A stretch of 6,759 nucleotides of DNA from an uncultured Ruminococcus sp. (GTDB lineage Bacteria; Bacillota; Clostridia; Oscillospirales; Ruminococcaceae), in the NCBI GenBank assembly GCA_947175005.1, contig CAMWLD010000126.1:1-6759 (forward strand), in the 5' to 3' direction. The notes below the pieces were generated by a model. That model worked only from the letters and a program-made list of their open reading frames with translations, was not told the origin of the DNA and did not search any database. The position numbers were made by a program, and so were the translations under genes. Positions 1-5,112 of this stretch are shown here, one piece after another. Every line of letters starts with the position of its first letter. Within the stretch, counting starts at the first letter, position 1.

Positions 1-126
1 CGCCCCCTCTCCCCCCTGGGAGGTTGTCCCTTTGGTCGGCAACTTACTGTCGTTTCCAAAGTCAAGCATTTCATAAACAAAGTCACATTTCATTGCATAC
101 TGCACGCTAAACAGCCGCTGCTTCAT
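1..126 (-). other. Left-edge region with an open frame but no supported gene
   Basis: On the minus strand an ATG at 126-124 opens a frame of 42 codons that runs off the window edge without a stop (it begins MKQRLFSVQYAMKCDF). No Shine-Dalgarno sequence precedes the ATG, which lies inside the palindromic repeat array, and the end near the window edge is G-rich and low in complexity (PTKGTTSQGGEGA). I recognise no family. It could be the start of a small gene, but intergenic or repeat-derived DNA downstream of the fructokinase gene is more likely. The C-rich run at 3-25 on the plus strand contains a short CTCCC/GGGAG inverted repeat. Confidence 0.2.
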
Positions 127-179
127 CAACTGTTGGCTGTCAGTTACTGACTGTCAACTGTTGACGGTCAACTGTTGAC
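125..179. repeat. Four tandem 14-bp units, each a 13-bp palindrome
   Basis: Units lie at 125-137, 139-151, 153-165 and 167-179, each separated by one base. Units 3 and 4 are identical perfect odd-length palindromes, GTCAACTGTTGAC. Unit 2, GTCAGTTACTGAC, is also perfectly palindromic but different in sequence. Unit 1, ATCAACTGTTGGC, is a diverged copy. The array can also be read as alternating heptamers, GTCAACT and its near-reverse complement. It overlaps the 3' end of the fructokinase gene: the stop codon (170-168) and the last few codons lie within unit 4. Short tandem repeats of this kind are known between genes in some bacteria; the role here is unknown. Each unit could form only a small hairpin, and no U-tract follows on the minus strand, so I do not call it a terminator. 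Confidence 0.85.
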
Positions 180-1199
180 AATAGTCTGCTCCGCCATTAT
201 TTTCTCCACCTCTTCCAAAGAGGGAATTGCGGGGATAGCACCCTTTTTCGCCGAGGAAAGCGCTCCGCAGGCGTTTGCAAACATGGCAAATTCGCCTATA
301 TCCTCGCTCGTCAGCTCGTCAAGCTCCTTGCCCGACTCCACTATCTTGTGCAGAAATGCTCCCATAAAGCAGTCTCCCGAGCCCATGGTGTCCACTGTGG
401 GGGCTTTGTAGGACGGGTAACGCTCCACGCCCTTTGATGTGGCTATAATGCAGCCCTTTGCCCCTTGGGTCACGCAGATTATTTTTATTCCCGCATTAAG
501 CAGCTTTGCCGCCGCCGCCACAAGTGTGCCGCAGTCGGTTATCAGCTGCAACTCATCTTCGGAAACTCTTATGATATCCACATACTGCACCACACTGCGC
601 ATTTCCCGCAGGGCGGCGTCCTTTGATTCCCACAAATGAGGACGCCAGTTAGGGTCGTAGGAAACTATTTTGCCCAGAGCTTTTGCATATTCGGCGCTGC
701 TTGCCGCCGCTGTCCTTGCGGGCTCGGCGGTAAGGCTCATGGCGGAGAAATGGAAAATGCGGCATTCCTCGATCATTTTCCTGTTTACTTCTCCGTAGCG
801 CAGGTTAAGGTCGGCGCTCAGCTGGGGAGAGCGGTAGAAAACATAGTCCCGCTCGCCGTCCTCATTGGTGCGCACAAATGCAAGAGGGGTCATATAATTG
901 GGGTCGACGATAAGCCCCGAGGAATCCACTCCCGCTTTCCGCAGTACGTCCTTTAAATAAAAACCGAACATATCCCTGCCTATTTTACCGATAAATCCCG
1001 TGCTTGCGCCCAGCTTTGCAGCCATGCAGACCACGTTTGCGGGTGCGCCTCCCGCGGTCTGGACATATGCTTCGGTGTTTTCCGCATAGACGGGCTTGTC
1101 TTTGGCGCTGCTTTTTGAGTTGTTCTTTAAGACCAGTTCTCCCGTATATGAATGTGTAAAATCTATCAGCAGCTCTCCGAGCGCAACAATATCGGGCAT
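168..1199 (-). CDS. PfkB-family carbohydrate kinase, probable fructokinase
   Basis: This 343-residue protein probably phosphorylates a sugar, most likely fructose to fructose 6-phosphate, with ATP in the cytoplasm. It starts MPDIVALGELLIDF, typical of PfkB fructokinases. The first family signature, with the sugar-binding glycine pair, is GGAPANV at residues 50-56. The ATP-site region includes VTQGAKGC. The second signature is DTMGSGD at residues 270-276, where D276 is the expected catalytic base. The length is normal for the family. The frame is open upstream to 1277, but the ATG at 1199 is chosen because AAAGGTGG lies 7 bases before it and homology begins there. The last codons and the stop lie in the tandem palindromic repeat. 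The gene follows ackA on the same strand but is separated from it by a strong terminator. Substrate specificity within PfkB cannot be settled by eye; ribokinase-like sugars remain possible. Confidence 0.92.
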   Translation of the reverse strand: MPDIVALGELLIDFTHSYTGELVLKNNSKSSAKDKPVYAENTEAYVQTAGGAPANVVCMAAKLGASTGFIGKIGRDMFGFYLKDVLRKAGVDSSGLIVDPNYMTPLAFVRTNEDGERDYVFYRSPQLSADLNLRYGEVNRKMIEECRIFHFSAMSLTAEPARTAAASSAEYAKALGKIVSYDPNWRPHLWESKDAALREMRSVVQYVDIIRVSEDELQLITDCGTLVAAAAKLLNAGIKIICVTQGAKGCIIATSKGVERYPSYKAPTVDTMGSGDCFMGAFLHKIVESGKELDELTSEDIGEFAMFANACGALSSAKKGAIPAIPSLEEVEKIMAEQTIVNS

Positions 1200-1206
1200 A
1201 TGATTA

Positions 1207-1214
1207 CCACCTTT
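1207..1214 (-). promoter_or_regulatory. Ribosome binding site fixing the fructokinase start
   Basis: The minus strand reads AAAGGTGG, then 7 bases, then ATG (1199-1197). This good Shine-Dalgarno match favours the start at 1199 over the in-frame ATG at 1277, which would add 26 residues (MFWEKLYIAKRIF and on) that lie outside the kinase fold and come from AT-rich leader DNA. Confidence 0.85.
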
Positions 1215-1288
1215 GATCTGTATATATTTTCTTAAATTAAAAATCCGTTTTGCTATGTAAAGCTTTTCCCAAAACAAGAGCTATTTTA

Positions 1289-1297
1289 ATTATATCA
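1289..1297 (-). promoter_or_regulatory. Probable extended -10 promoter for fructokinase
   Basis: The minus strand reads TGATATAAT, an extended -10 (TGnTATAAT). The -35 position at the usual spacing, ATCGGA (1317-1312), is poor, as is often tolerated with an extended -10. Transcription would start near 1282 and leave a leader of about 80 bases. A 12-bp inverted repeat with one mismatch has arms at 1304-1315 (AGTATTTTTCCG) and 1363-1374. It overlaps and lies upstream of the -35 region, so it could be an operator, but the DNA is AT-rich and this is weak. Confidence 0.5.
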
Positions 1298-1440
1298 TTT
1301 AAAAGTATTTTTCCGATATAATTTTTGTGGAATTTCAATTAATTTATTATTAAGGAAACATCCGGAAAAATATTTTTTGCTTTGCAAACGGCTATGGTTC
1401 AGGGGATTTTTTTACAGGCGGCGGGAAATATCACGAATAT

Positions 1441-1479
1441 GATAAAAGGCTGCTGCAAACGCTGCAACAGCCTTTTATC
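1441..1479 (-). terminator. Intrinsic terminator of ackA
   Basis: On the minus strand GGCTGTTGCA and TGCAGCAGCC pair through 10 bp with one G-U, around the 5-base loop GCGTT. The stem is extended by GATAAAA pairing with TTTTATC, about 17 bp in all. The T-run is only TTTT before ATC. The hairpin begins about 50 bases after the ackA stop and separates ackA from the fructokinase gene. The flanking A-run and T-run make it nearly symmetrical, so it could also stop transcription from the other side. Confidence 0.85.
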
Positions 1480-1530
1480 AGTTATGCCCGGAATAAGCCG
1501 TCCCGATCTTATGGGGACGTTTTACAATTA

Positions 1531-2727
1531 TCAGCCCTTGACAACCGCCAGAGTATCTCTTGCGATAAGCAGCTCCTCGTTGGTGGGAACGACCCACACC
1601 TGAACCTTGCTGTCGGCTGCGGAGATCTTTGTCAGCTTGCCTCTTGCGCCGCTGTTGGCAGCCTCGTCTATCTTCACGCCGAGATAGTCCATATCCGCAC
1701 AAACGCCGCTGCGCACTGCGCCGTCGTTTTCCCCTATGCCGCCTGTGAACAGTATCACATCAACGCCATTCATAACTGCCGCATATGCACCCACCAGCTT
1801 CTTGGTCTGGTATTTGAGCATTTCATTGGCAAGCTTTGCGCGATTATTTCCCTCTGCCGCTGCCGCCGAAACGTCACGGTTATCCGAGGAAACTCCCGAG
1901 ATACCCAGCAGTCCCGACTTCTTGTTCATATAGTCGGACATTTCGTTAGGCGTAAAGCCCTTTTTATTCATCAGATAGGTGACCACGGAGGGGTCTATGG
2001 AGCCGCAGCGAGTGCCCATAAGCAGGCCGTCCAAAGGGGTAAAGCCCATGGAAGTGTCAACGCATTTGCCCTTGTTCACTGCCGTTACCGACGAACCGTT
2101 GCCCATGTGGCAGGAGATTATTTTAAGCTCTTCTACGCTCTTGCCAACTGCCTCGGCAACAGCACGGGATACGAACCTGTGTGAAGTGCCGTGAAAGCCG
2201 TATTTGCGCACATGATACTGCTCGTAATCCTCATAGGGAAGCCCCATCATATAAGCCTTTTCGGGCATTGTCTGGTGGAAGCCCGTGTCGAATACCGCTA
2301 CCATGGGCACTCCGGGCATTACCTCCATGCAGACCCTTATTGCAACAGCGTTGGGGTGATTATGCACAGGCGCAAGCTCGGAAAGTTCGTCGATCATGTC
2401 AACGACCTCGTCGGTAATACGGGTAGCCTCGCTGAACTTCTCGCCTCCGTGGACTACTCTGTGACCGATAGCGTCGATCTGATCCATTGAGTCGATGACC
2501 TTTGCATCGCCTGTGGTCAGCACCTCTACCAGCTTGCGGACAGCTGCGTCATGAGAGGGAAAATCGCAGTCTGCGTCAACTGCCCTGCCGTCGGCGGTTT
2601 TGTGGGAAATGTGGCCGCCAATGCCTATGCGGTCGCAGTTGCCCTTTGCAATAACACTCTCATCGGTCATGTCAAGCAGCTGATATTTGAGTGAAGAGCT
2701 GCCTGCGTTTATAACCAGAACCATCAT
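1531..2727 (-). CDS. ackA: Acetate kinase
   Basis: AckA (398 residues) reversibly converts acetyl phosphate and ADP to acetate and ATP in the cytoplasm, the last ATP-yielding step of acetate fermentation. The protein is full length with every hallmark visible: VINAGSSS at residues 5-12 (N7), GHRVVHGG at 88-95 (R90), VFDTGFH at 145-151 (D147), GFHGTSHR at 177-184 (H179), the MGTR loop with R240, FTGGIGEN at 327-334, and PTNEE with E384. These match the known catalytic and nucleotide-site residues of characterised acetate kinases. Two adjacent ATG codons start the frame. The first (2727) is preferred because GGGAG (2742-2738) lies 10 bases before it and 13 before the second. No pta (phosphotransacetylase) lies beside it: the upstream neighbour is divergent and unrelated. 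A terminator follows, so it is probably monocistronic. Confidence 0.97.
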   Translation of the reverse strand: MMVLVINAGSSSLKYQLLDMTDESVIAKGNCDRIGIGGHISHKTADGRAVDADCDFPSHDAAVRKLVEVLTTGDAKVIDSMDQIDAIGHRVVHGGEKFSEATRITDEVVDMIDELSELAPVHNHPNAVAIRVCMEVMPGVPMVAVFDTGFHQTMPEKAYMMGLPYEDYEQYHVRKYGFHGTSHRFVSRAVAEAVGKSVEELKIISCHMGNGSSVTAVNKGKCVDTSMGFTPLDGLLMGTRCGSIDPSVVTYLMNKKGFTPNEMSDYMNKKSGLLGISGVSSDNRDVSAAAAEGNNRAKLANEMLKYQTKKLVGAYAAVMNGVDVILFTGGIGENDGAVRSGVCADMDYLGVKIDEAANSGARGKLTKISAADSKVQVWVVPTNEELLIARDTLAVVKG

Positions 2728-2773
2728 TTTGAATACACTCCCAATTATTATATTATTTTGCCATAATTTGCAA

Positions 2774-2779
2774 AGTCAA
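2774..2779 (-). promoter_or_regulatory. Alternative proximal -35 element for ackA
   Basis: The minus strand reads TTGACT, with TAATAT (2755-2750) 18 bases on, overlapping a TATAAT at 2752-2747. The boxes are good, but transcription would start around 2743, right at the Shine-Dalgarno sequence, leaving a leader of only about 16 bases. The distal promoter at 2862-2890 is therefore preferred. Both could be used. Confidence 0.3.
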
Positions 2780-2809
2780 AGTCTTTGCGGTTACGGCATT
2801 TTCTTAATA

Positions 2810-2950
2810 AATTTACGGCAAATTCCGTATTTACCGTAAAAATGACAATACATACACATATATTTTACCACAAACATCATTTTATTGCAAGGGGGCAAGG
2901 TCGGTTTAATACGGTAAAATTGTATATTTTTTGTGAATTTACGGTAAATT
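2810..2950. promoter_or_regulatory. Cluster of TTTACSGTAAA palindromes, probable operators
   Basis: The best copy is the perfect 15-bp odd palindrome AATTTACGGTAAATT at 2936-2950. A copy with one mismatch, AATTTACGGCAAATT, is at 2810-2824. The core TTTACCGTAAA is exact at 2830-2840. A 9-of-11 copy, AATACGGTAAA, is at 2908-2918. Half-site-like fragments occur at 2790-2798 and 2862-2870. The copies lie on both sides of the probable ackA promoter (2862-2890): two just downstream of the expected start site and two upstream of the -35. Such an arrangement suits a dimeric repressor that binds cooperatively or loops DNA. I do not recognise the motif as the box of a named regulator; it is unlike the CcpA and Rex consensus sequences. 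It could also serve the divergent gene to the right. Confidence 0.6.
2862..2890 (-). promoter_or_regulatory. Probable ackA promoter
   Basis: On the minus strand TTGCAA (2890-2885), a 17-base spacer and TAAAAT (2867-2862) form a good sigma-A type promoter. Transcription would start near 2855, giving a leader of about 130 bases that contains two copies of the TTTACSGTAAA palindrome. Confidence 0.6.
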
Positions 2951-3017
2951 TTAATGCAAGTGCTTTAGTACAGCAGCAGTAAAGAAGTTTTCACGGAAAC
3001 ATTGTAAGACTGATACA

Positions 3018-3050
3018 GCAAGCTGAATAATTACCGAAAGGACAGCTTGC
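3018..3050 (+). repeat. Inverted repeat GCAAGCTG / CAGCTTGC
   Basis: Two perfect 8-base arms (3018-3025 and 3043-3050) surround a 17-base loop. The loop ends in AAAGGA, a Shine-Dalgarno-like sequence for the mini-ORF starting at 3052, and the right arm lies between them. CAGCTTGC occurs again at 3131-3138 in the leader of the next gene. No T-run follows, so it is not an obvious terminator. It could be an RNA hairpin or a protein-binding site. Confidence 0.4.
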
Positions 3051-3051
3051 A

Positions 3052-3084
3052 ATGATTGATGAGATTTATAAATGCCGCCGTTGA
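3052..3084 (+). other. Ten-codon mini-ORF, leader peptide or gene remnant
   Basis: ATG at 3052 with AAAGGA 9 bases upstream opens MIDEIYKCRR and stops at TGA 3082-3084, whose bases are part of the -35 box of the next promoter (3081-3086). The peptide resembles the first residues of small zinc-ribbon proteins, which often begin with a short lead into a CxxC, so it may be the broken start of a lost gene. It is too short to be sure that it is translated, and no clear promoter for it is visible. Confidence 0.2.
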
Positions 3085-3109
3085 CTTTTTCATTTGGTTT
3101 TGGTATAAT
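3081..3109 (+). promoter_or_regulatory. Promoter of the small membrane-protein gene
   Basis: TTGACT (3081-3086), a 17-base spacer and TATAAT (3104-3109) form a near-consensus housekeeping promoter. Transcription would start near 3116, leaving a leader of about 78 bases before the gene at 3194. Confidence 0.85.
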
Positions 3110-3119
3110 AGATAACAGA

Positions 3120-3140
3120 GGGCAGGCGCTCAGCTTGCCC
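3120..3140 (+). promoter_or_regulatory. Hairpin at the 5' end of the leader
   Basis: GGGCAGGC (3120-3127) pairs with GCTTGCCC (3133-3140) through 8 bp with one G-U around the loop GCTCA. It would sit within a few bases of the predicted transcript start. GATAAC (3111-3116) and GTTATC (3166-3171) could close a longer stem around it if the transcript includes the first arm. There is no T-run, so an mRNA-stabilising or regulatory 5' structure is more likely than a terminator. It matches no riboswitch class that I know. Confidence 0.4.
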
Positions 3141-3193
3141 GTGTAAATCGGAATATAAAACGATAGTTATCCGCAGATTTAGGAGCTGCAAAT

Positions 3194-3754
3194 ATGATAC
3201 TCTCTTATTGGGATTTAAAAATGCTTTCATCAATGCAGAATGAGAAAGTAACAGATGATGAAATTAAAATGATCCAAAAGAAAAGCGGAGAAAAGGCGCT
3301 GAAAATATTTTTTTCTGTTTTTTCGGTAATATTGTTGATCGCTATAGTCTATTCGTTAGTTTACGAGAAAGAGTTCCCGCTTTTTTACATTTTAGCGTTT
3401 GCATTTTTTTTACTTTTGTCGATTTATTCGCTGAAGCACAAAGAAGTGTGTGCTTGTTACGGAACGATTACCGATAAAACTGTCCGCTGCGCCAAAATAT
3501 CGGGAAGAGGCTCTGTTTATCTCCCCTATGAAAAAACCGAAGAAACAGGAACTTTCAGACACAAATTTACATTATCGGAAACAGTATGCGAATTTTTCTA
3601 CTGTACAGTTGAAATAAACGGACAGATATATGAAAATGTATGCTGCTACGAAAAAGATTTTCCGATCATAGATATTGGTGACAGGGTAATAATTGCAAAC
3701 GATGACAGTTACGACTGTCCCGTTGTGTATAAATGCTTCGCTAAAAATAAATAA
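3194..3754 (+). CDS. Unrecognised small protein with two membrane helices
   Basis: I do not recognise this 186-residue protein. The start is well supported: AGGAG (3181-3185) lies 8 bases before ATG. A polar N-terminus (residues 1-35, with KMIQKKSGEK) is followed by two hydrophobic segments, about 36-57 and 61-80, joined by a very short loop (YEKE). Lysines before and after suggest a hairpin with both ends in the cytoplasm. The C-terminal part (85-186) alternates polar and hydrophobic residues like a small beta-rich domain and ends with IGDRVIIAND and VVYKCF, a pattern also seen in NfeD- or OB-like soluble domains, though this is only a resemblance. It has nine cysteines (86, 88, 99, 132, 137, 150, 151, 175, 181), many for its size. 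The DNA is visibly AT-richer than its neighbours. It has its own promoter and terminator and is probably monocistronic. It may be an accessory or recently acquired gene. Confidence 0.85.
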   Translation: MILSYWDLKMLSSMQNEKVTDDEIKMIQKKSGEKALKIFFSVFSVILLIAIVYSLVYEKEFPLFYILAFAFFLLLSIYSLKHKEVCACYGTITDKTVRCAKISGRGSVYLPYEKTEETGTFRHKFTLSETVCEFFYCTVEINGQIYENVCCYEKDFPIIDIGDRVIIANDDSYDCPVVYKCFAKNK

Positions 3755-3804
3755 TTAGTTTTCTTTCTAATTCCGATTTATTATATTAGAACCGAATAAC
3801 CGAT

Positions 3805-3853
3805 AAGCCCTTAGATTTGCTTTACAAGCGTTTCCGAGGGCTTGCCTTTTTTT
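3805..3853 (+). terminator. Intrinsic terminator after the membrane-protein gene
   Basis: AAGCCCT (3805-3811) pairs with AGGGCTT (3837-3843) through 7 bp. A nested GCTT/AAGC hairpin lies in the 25-base loop, and seven T residues (3847-3853) follow after GCC. It lies about 50 bases past the stop at 3754 and insulates the downstream operon. A weaker AT-only inverted repeat, TTCTAAT/ATTAGAA (3765-3771 and 3785-3791), precedes it. Confidence 0.75.
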
Positions 3854-3881
3854 AAAGTTATCCGCTGCATATTATCGGGAA

Positions 3882-3894
3882 TTTGACTGTCAAA
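3882..3894. promoter_or_regulatory. 13-bp palindrome upstream of the operon promoter
   Basis: TTTGACTGTCAAA is a perfect odd palindrome ending 14 bases before the -35 box of the phosphodiesterase operon, a usual place for an activator or upstream operator site. Its core TGACTGTCAA also occurs at 148-157 within the tandem palindromic array, which may be chance. No regulator can be named. Confidence 0.35.
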
Positions 3895-3908
3895 AATGAA
3901 TGATTCAC

Positions 3909-3937
3909 TTGACAATCCTGCAAAAAAGGGATATAAT
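3909..3937 (+). promoter_or_regulatory. Consensus promoter of the phosphodiesterase-ygiQ operon
   Basis: TTGACA (3909-3914), a 17-base spacer and TATAAT (3932-3937) match the housekeeping consensus at all twelve positions. Transcription would start near 3944, leaving a leader of about 38 bases before the ATG at 3982. Expression is probably strong and constitutive unless the palindrome just upstream is bound. Confidence 0.9.
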
Positions 3938-3981
3938 TATAGGCAAGAGTTCAAGTAAAAGCGAAAGGAAGTGGTGAGAAT

Positions 3982-5073
3982 ATGAAAATAATGTACCCCG
4001 ATTATGAAAACTGCATAGCAAATCTTGCATGCTCTATTCTCAAATATTACGGCATTACCCCGCCGAACGGCACTCTTGCTGCTGCGGACAGGCTGCTGAA
4101 TATGGAATATAAAAATGTGGTTGTCATTCTGTTGGACGGCATGGGCGTTTCCATTGTGAATAGGCATTTGGGGGAGAGCGGCTTTTTCCGGAAAAATACG
4201 GTGTGCAGCTATTCTTCGGTTTTTCCTCCCACTACCGTTGCGGCTACTACGGCAATTGACAGCGGACTTTTTCCAAATCAGTCGGGGTGGCTGGGGTGGT
4301 CGGGATATTTTGACGAGATCGACAGGAACGTTGTCTATTTTTGGAATATCGACAATGACACGGCGGAAAAGCTCACGGAAAATGCTGCGTGGACATACGT
4401 TCCCTATGATAGCATTCGGAATAAAATAAGCAGGACGGGAGTTAATGCTCACTACATTGCGCCCTTTGTTGAACCGTTCCCCAAGGATTACGGCAGCTTT
4501 TGCGGCAGTATAAAGGAAATTTGCAGGGGCGAGGGACGGCAGTTTATTTATGCTTACTGGGACGATCCCGATACGGCTATGCACAAGGTCGGGGTTGACG
4601 ATGAAAATATAACCGAGAAGCTTCGGGATATTGAAAAGCGCACGGAGGAACTTGCGGAAAGGCTTTCGGACACGCTGCTGATAATTACTGCCGATCACGG
4701 TCACGTTAATGTGGGACGCAGAAGTCTTGCCGATCATCCCGACATTTGCAAATGTCTTTTGCGTATGCCGTCCATGGAGACAAGGGCGCTGAATTTCTTT
4801 GTCAAAGAGGGAATGAAAAGCGAATTTGAACAGGCTTTTTCCCGTCATTTCGGGGAGGATTTTATTCTGATACCCCGAGAGAAATTTTTGTCGGCGGGAC
4901 TTTTCGGGACGGGAAATAATCACCCGAAGCTGGAGAGTATGCTGGGGGATTACATAGGGGCGGCGGTGGGAAATACCGACATTTCCAATACGACCCCCGG
5001 TAAATCCAAGGGCAATCACGCAGGGCTGACAGATGAGGAAATGATTATTCCGCTTATTGCGGTAAGCTGCTGA
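3982..5073 (+). CDS. Alkaline-phosphatase-superfamily phosphodiesterase (NPP type)
   Basis: This 363-residue protein has the fold of type I phosphodiesterase / nucleotide pyrophosphatase enzymes, which use two metal ions and a threonine nucleophile to hydrolyse phosphoesters. All expected residues are visible: D52 in VILLDGMG, the probable nucleophile T85 in FPPTTVAATT (81-90), D197 and H201 in DPDTAMH, D238 and H239 in ITADHGH, and H346 in KGNHAGL. No signal peptide or membrane segment is present, so it is probably cytoplasmic, unlike the many secreted relatives. It starts at ATG 3982, preceded by AAAGGAAGTGGTG. A consensus promoter lies upstream, and the ygiQ-family gene begins 39 bases downstream with no terminator between, implying an operon. 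The substrate is unknown: nucleotide, sugar-nucleotide or phospholipid-derived diesters, or phosphonates, are all possible. A long antisense open frame opposite this gene is a shadow. Confidence 0.92.
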   Translation: MKIMYPDYENCIANLACSILKYYGITPPNGTLAAADRLLNMEYKNVVVILLDGMGVSIVNRHLGESGFFRKNTVCSYSSVFPPTTVAATTAIDSGLFPNQSGWLGWSGYFDEIDRNVVYFWNIDNDTAEKLTENAAWTYVPYDSIRNKISRTGVNAHYIAPFVEPFPKDYGSFCGSIKEICRGEGRQFIYAYWDDPDTAMHKVGVDDENITEKLRDIEKRTEELAERLSDTLLIITADHGHVNVGRRSLADHPDICKCLLRMPSMETRALNFFVKEGMKSEFEQAFSRHFGEDFILIPREKFLSAGLFGTGNNHPKLESMLGDYIGAAVGNTDISNTTPGKSKGNHAGLTDEEMIIPLIAVSC

Positions 5074-5112
5074 TTTACATAATTATAAAAAATTTTTCGG
5101 GAGATGATACAA

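Noticed and set aside
125..179. CRISPR array
   Set aside because: The unit is only 14 bp with a single-base spacer; there are no unique spacers, and no cas genes are present in the window.
175..956. Plus-strand open frames opposite the fructokinase gene
   Set aside because: They are short antisense shadows; the minus strand has both PfkB signatures and a good ribosome site.
1200..1277. Extended fructokinase N-terminus from ATG 1277
   Set aside because: No ribosome site precedes it, and the extra 26 residues fall outside the kinase domain; AAAGGTGG marks the start at 1199.
1478..1702. Minus-strand 74-codon frame at the 3' end of ackA
   Set aside because: It is out of frame with ackA over most of its length, very rich in arginine and glycine, and has no independent support.
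2785..2982. Plus-strand 65-codon frame in the divergent intergenic region
   Set aside because: It begins at a non-ATG codon without a Shine-Dalgarno sequence, has the composition of AT-rich intergenic DNA, and crosses the ackA promoter and operator-like palindromes.
3937..5019. Minus-strand open frame of 360 codons antisense to the phosphodiesterase gene
   Set aside because: The plus strand carries the complete set of family motifs and catalytic residues with a good promoter and ribosome site. The antisense translation is basic and proline-rich with no recognisable motif, as expected for a shadow of biased codon use.
5057..5084. Possible separate promoter for the ygiQ-family gene (TTGCGG, 17 bases, TAATTA)
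   Set aside because: Both boxes are poor matches and overlap the end of the phosphodiesterase gene; read-through from the consensus promoter explains expression better.
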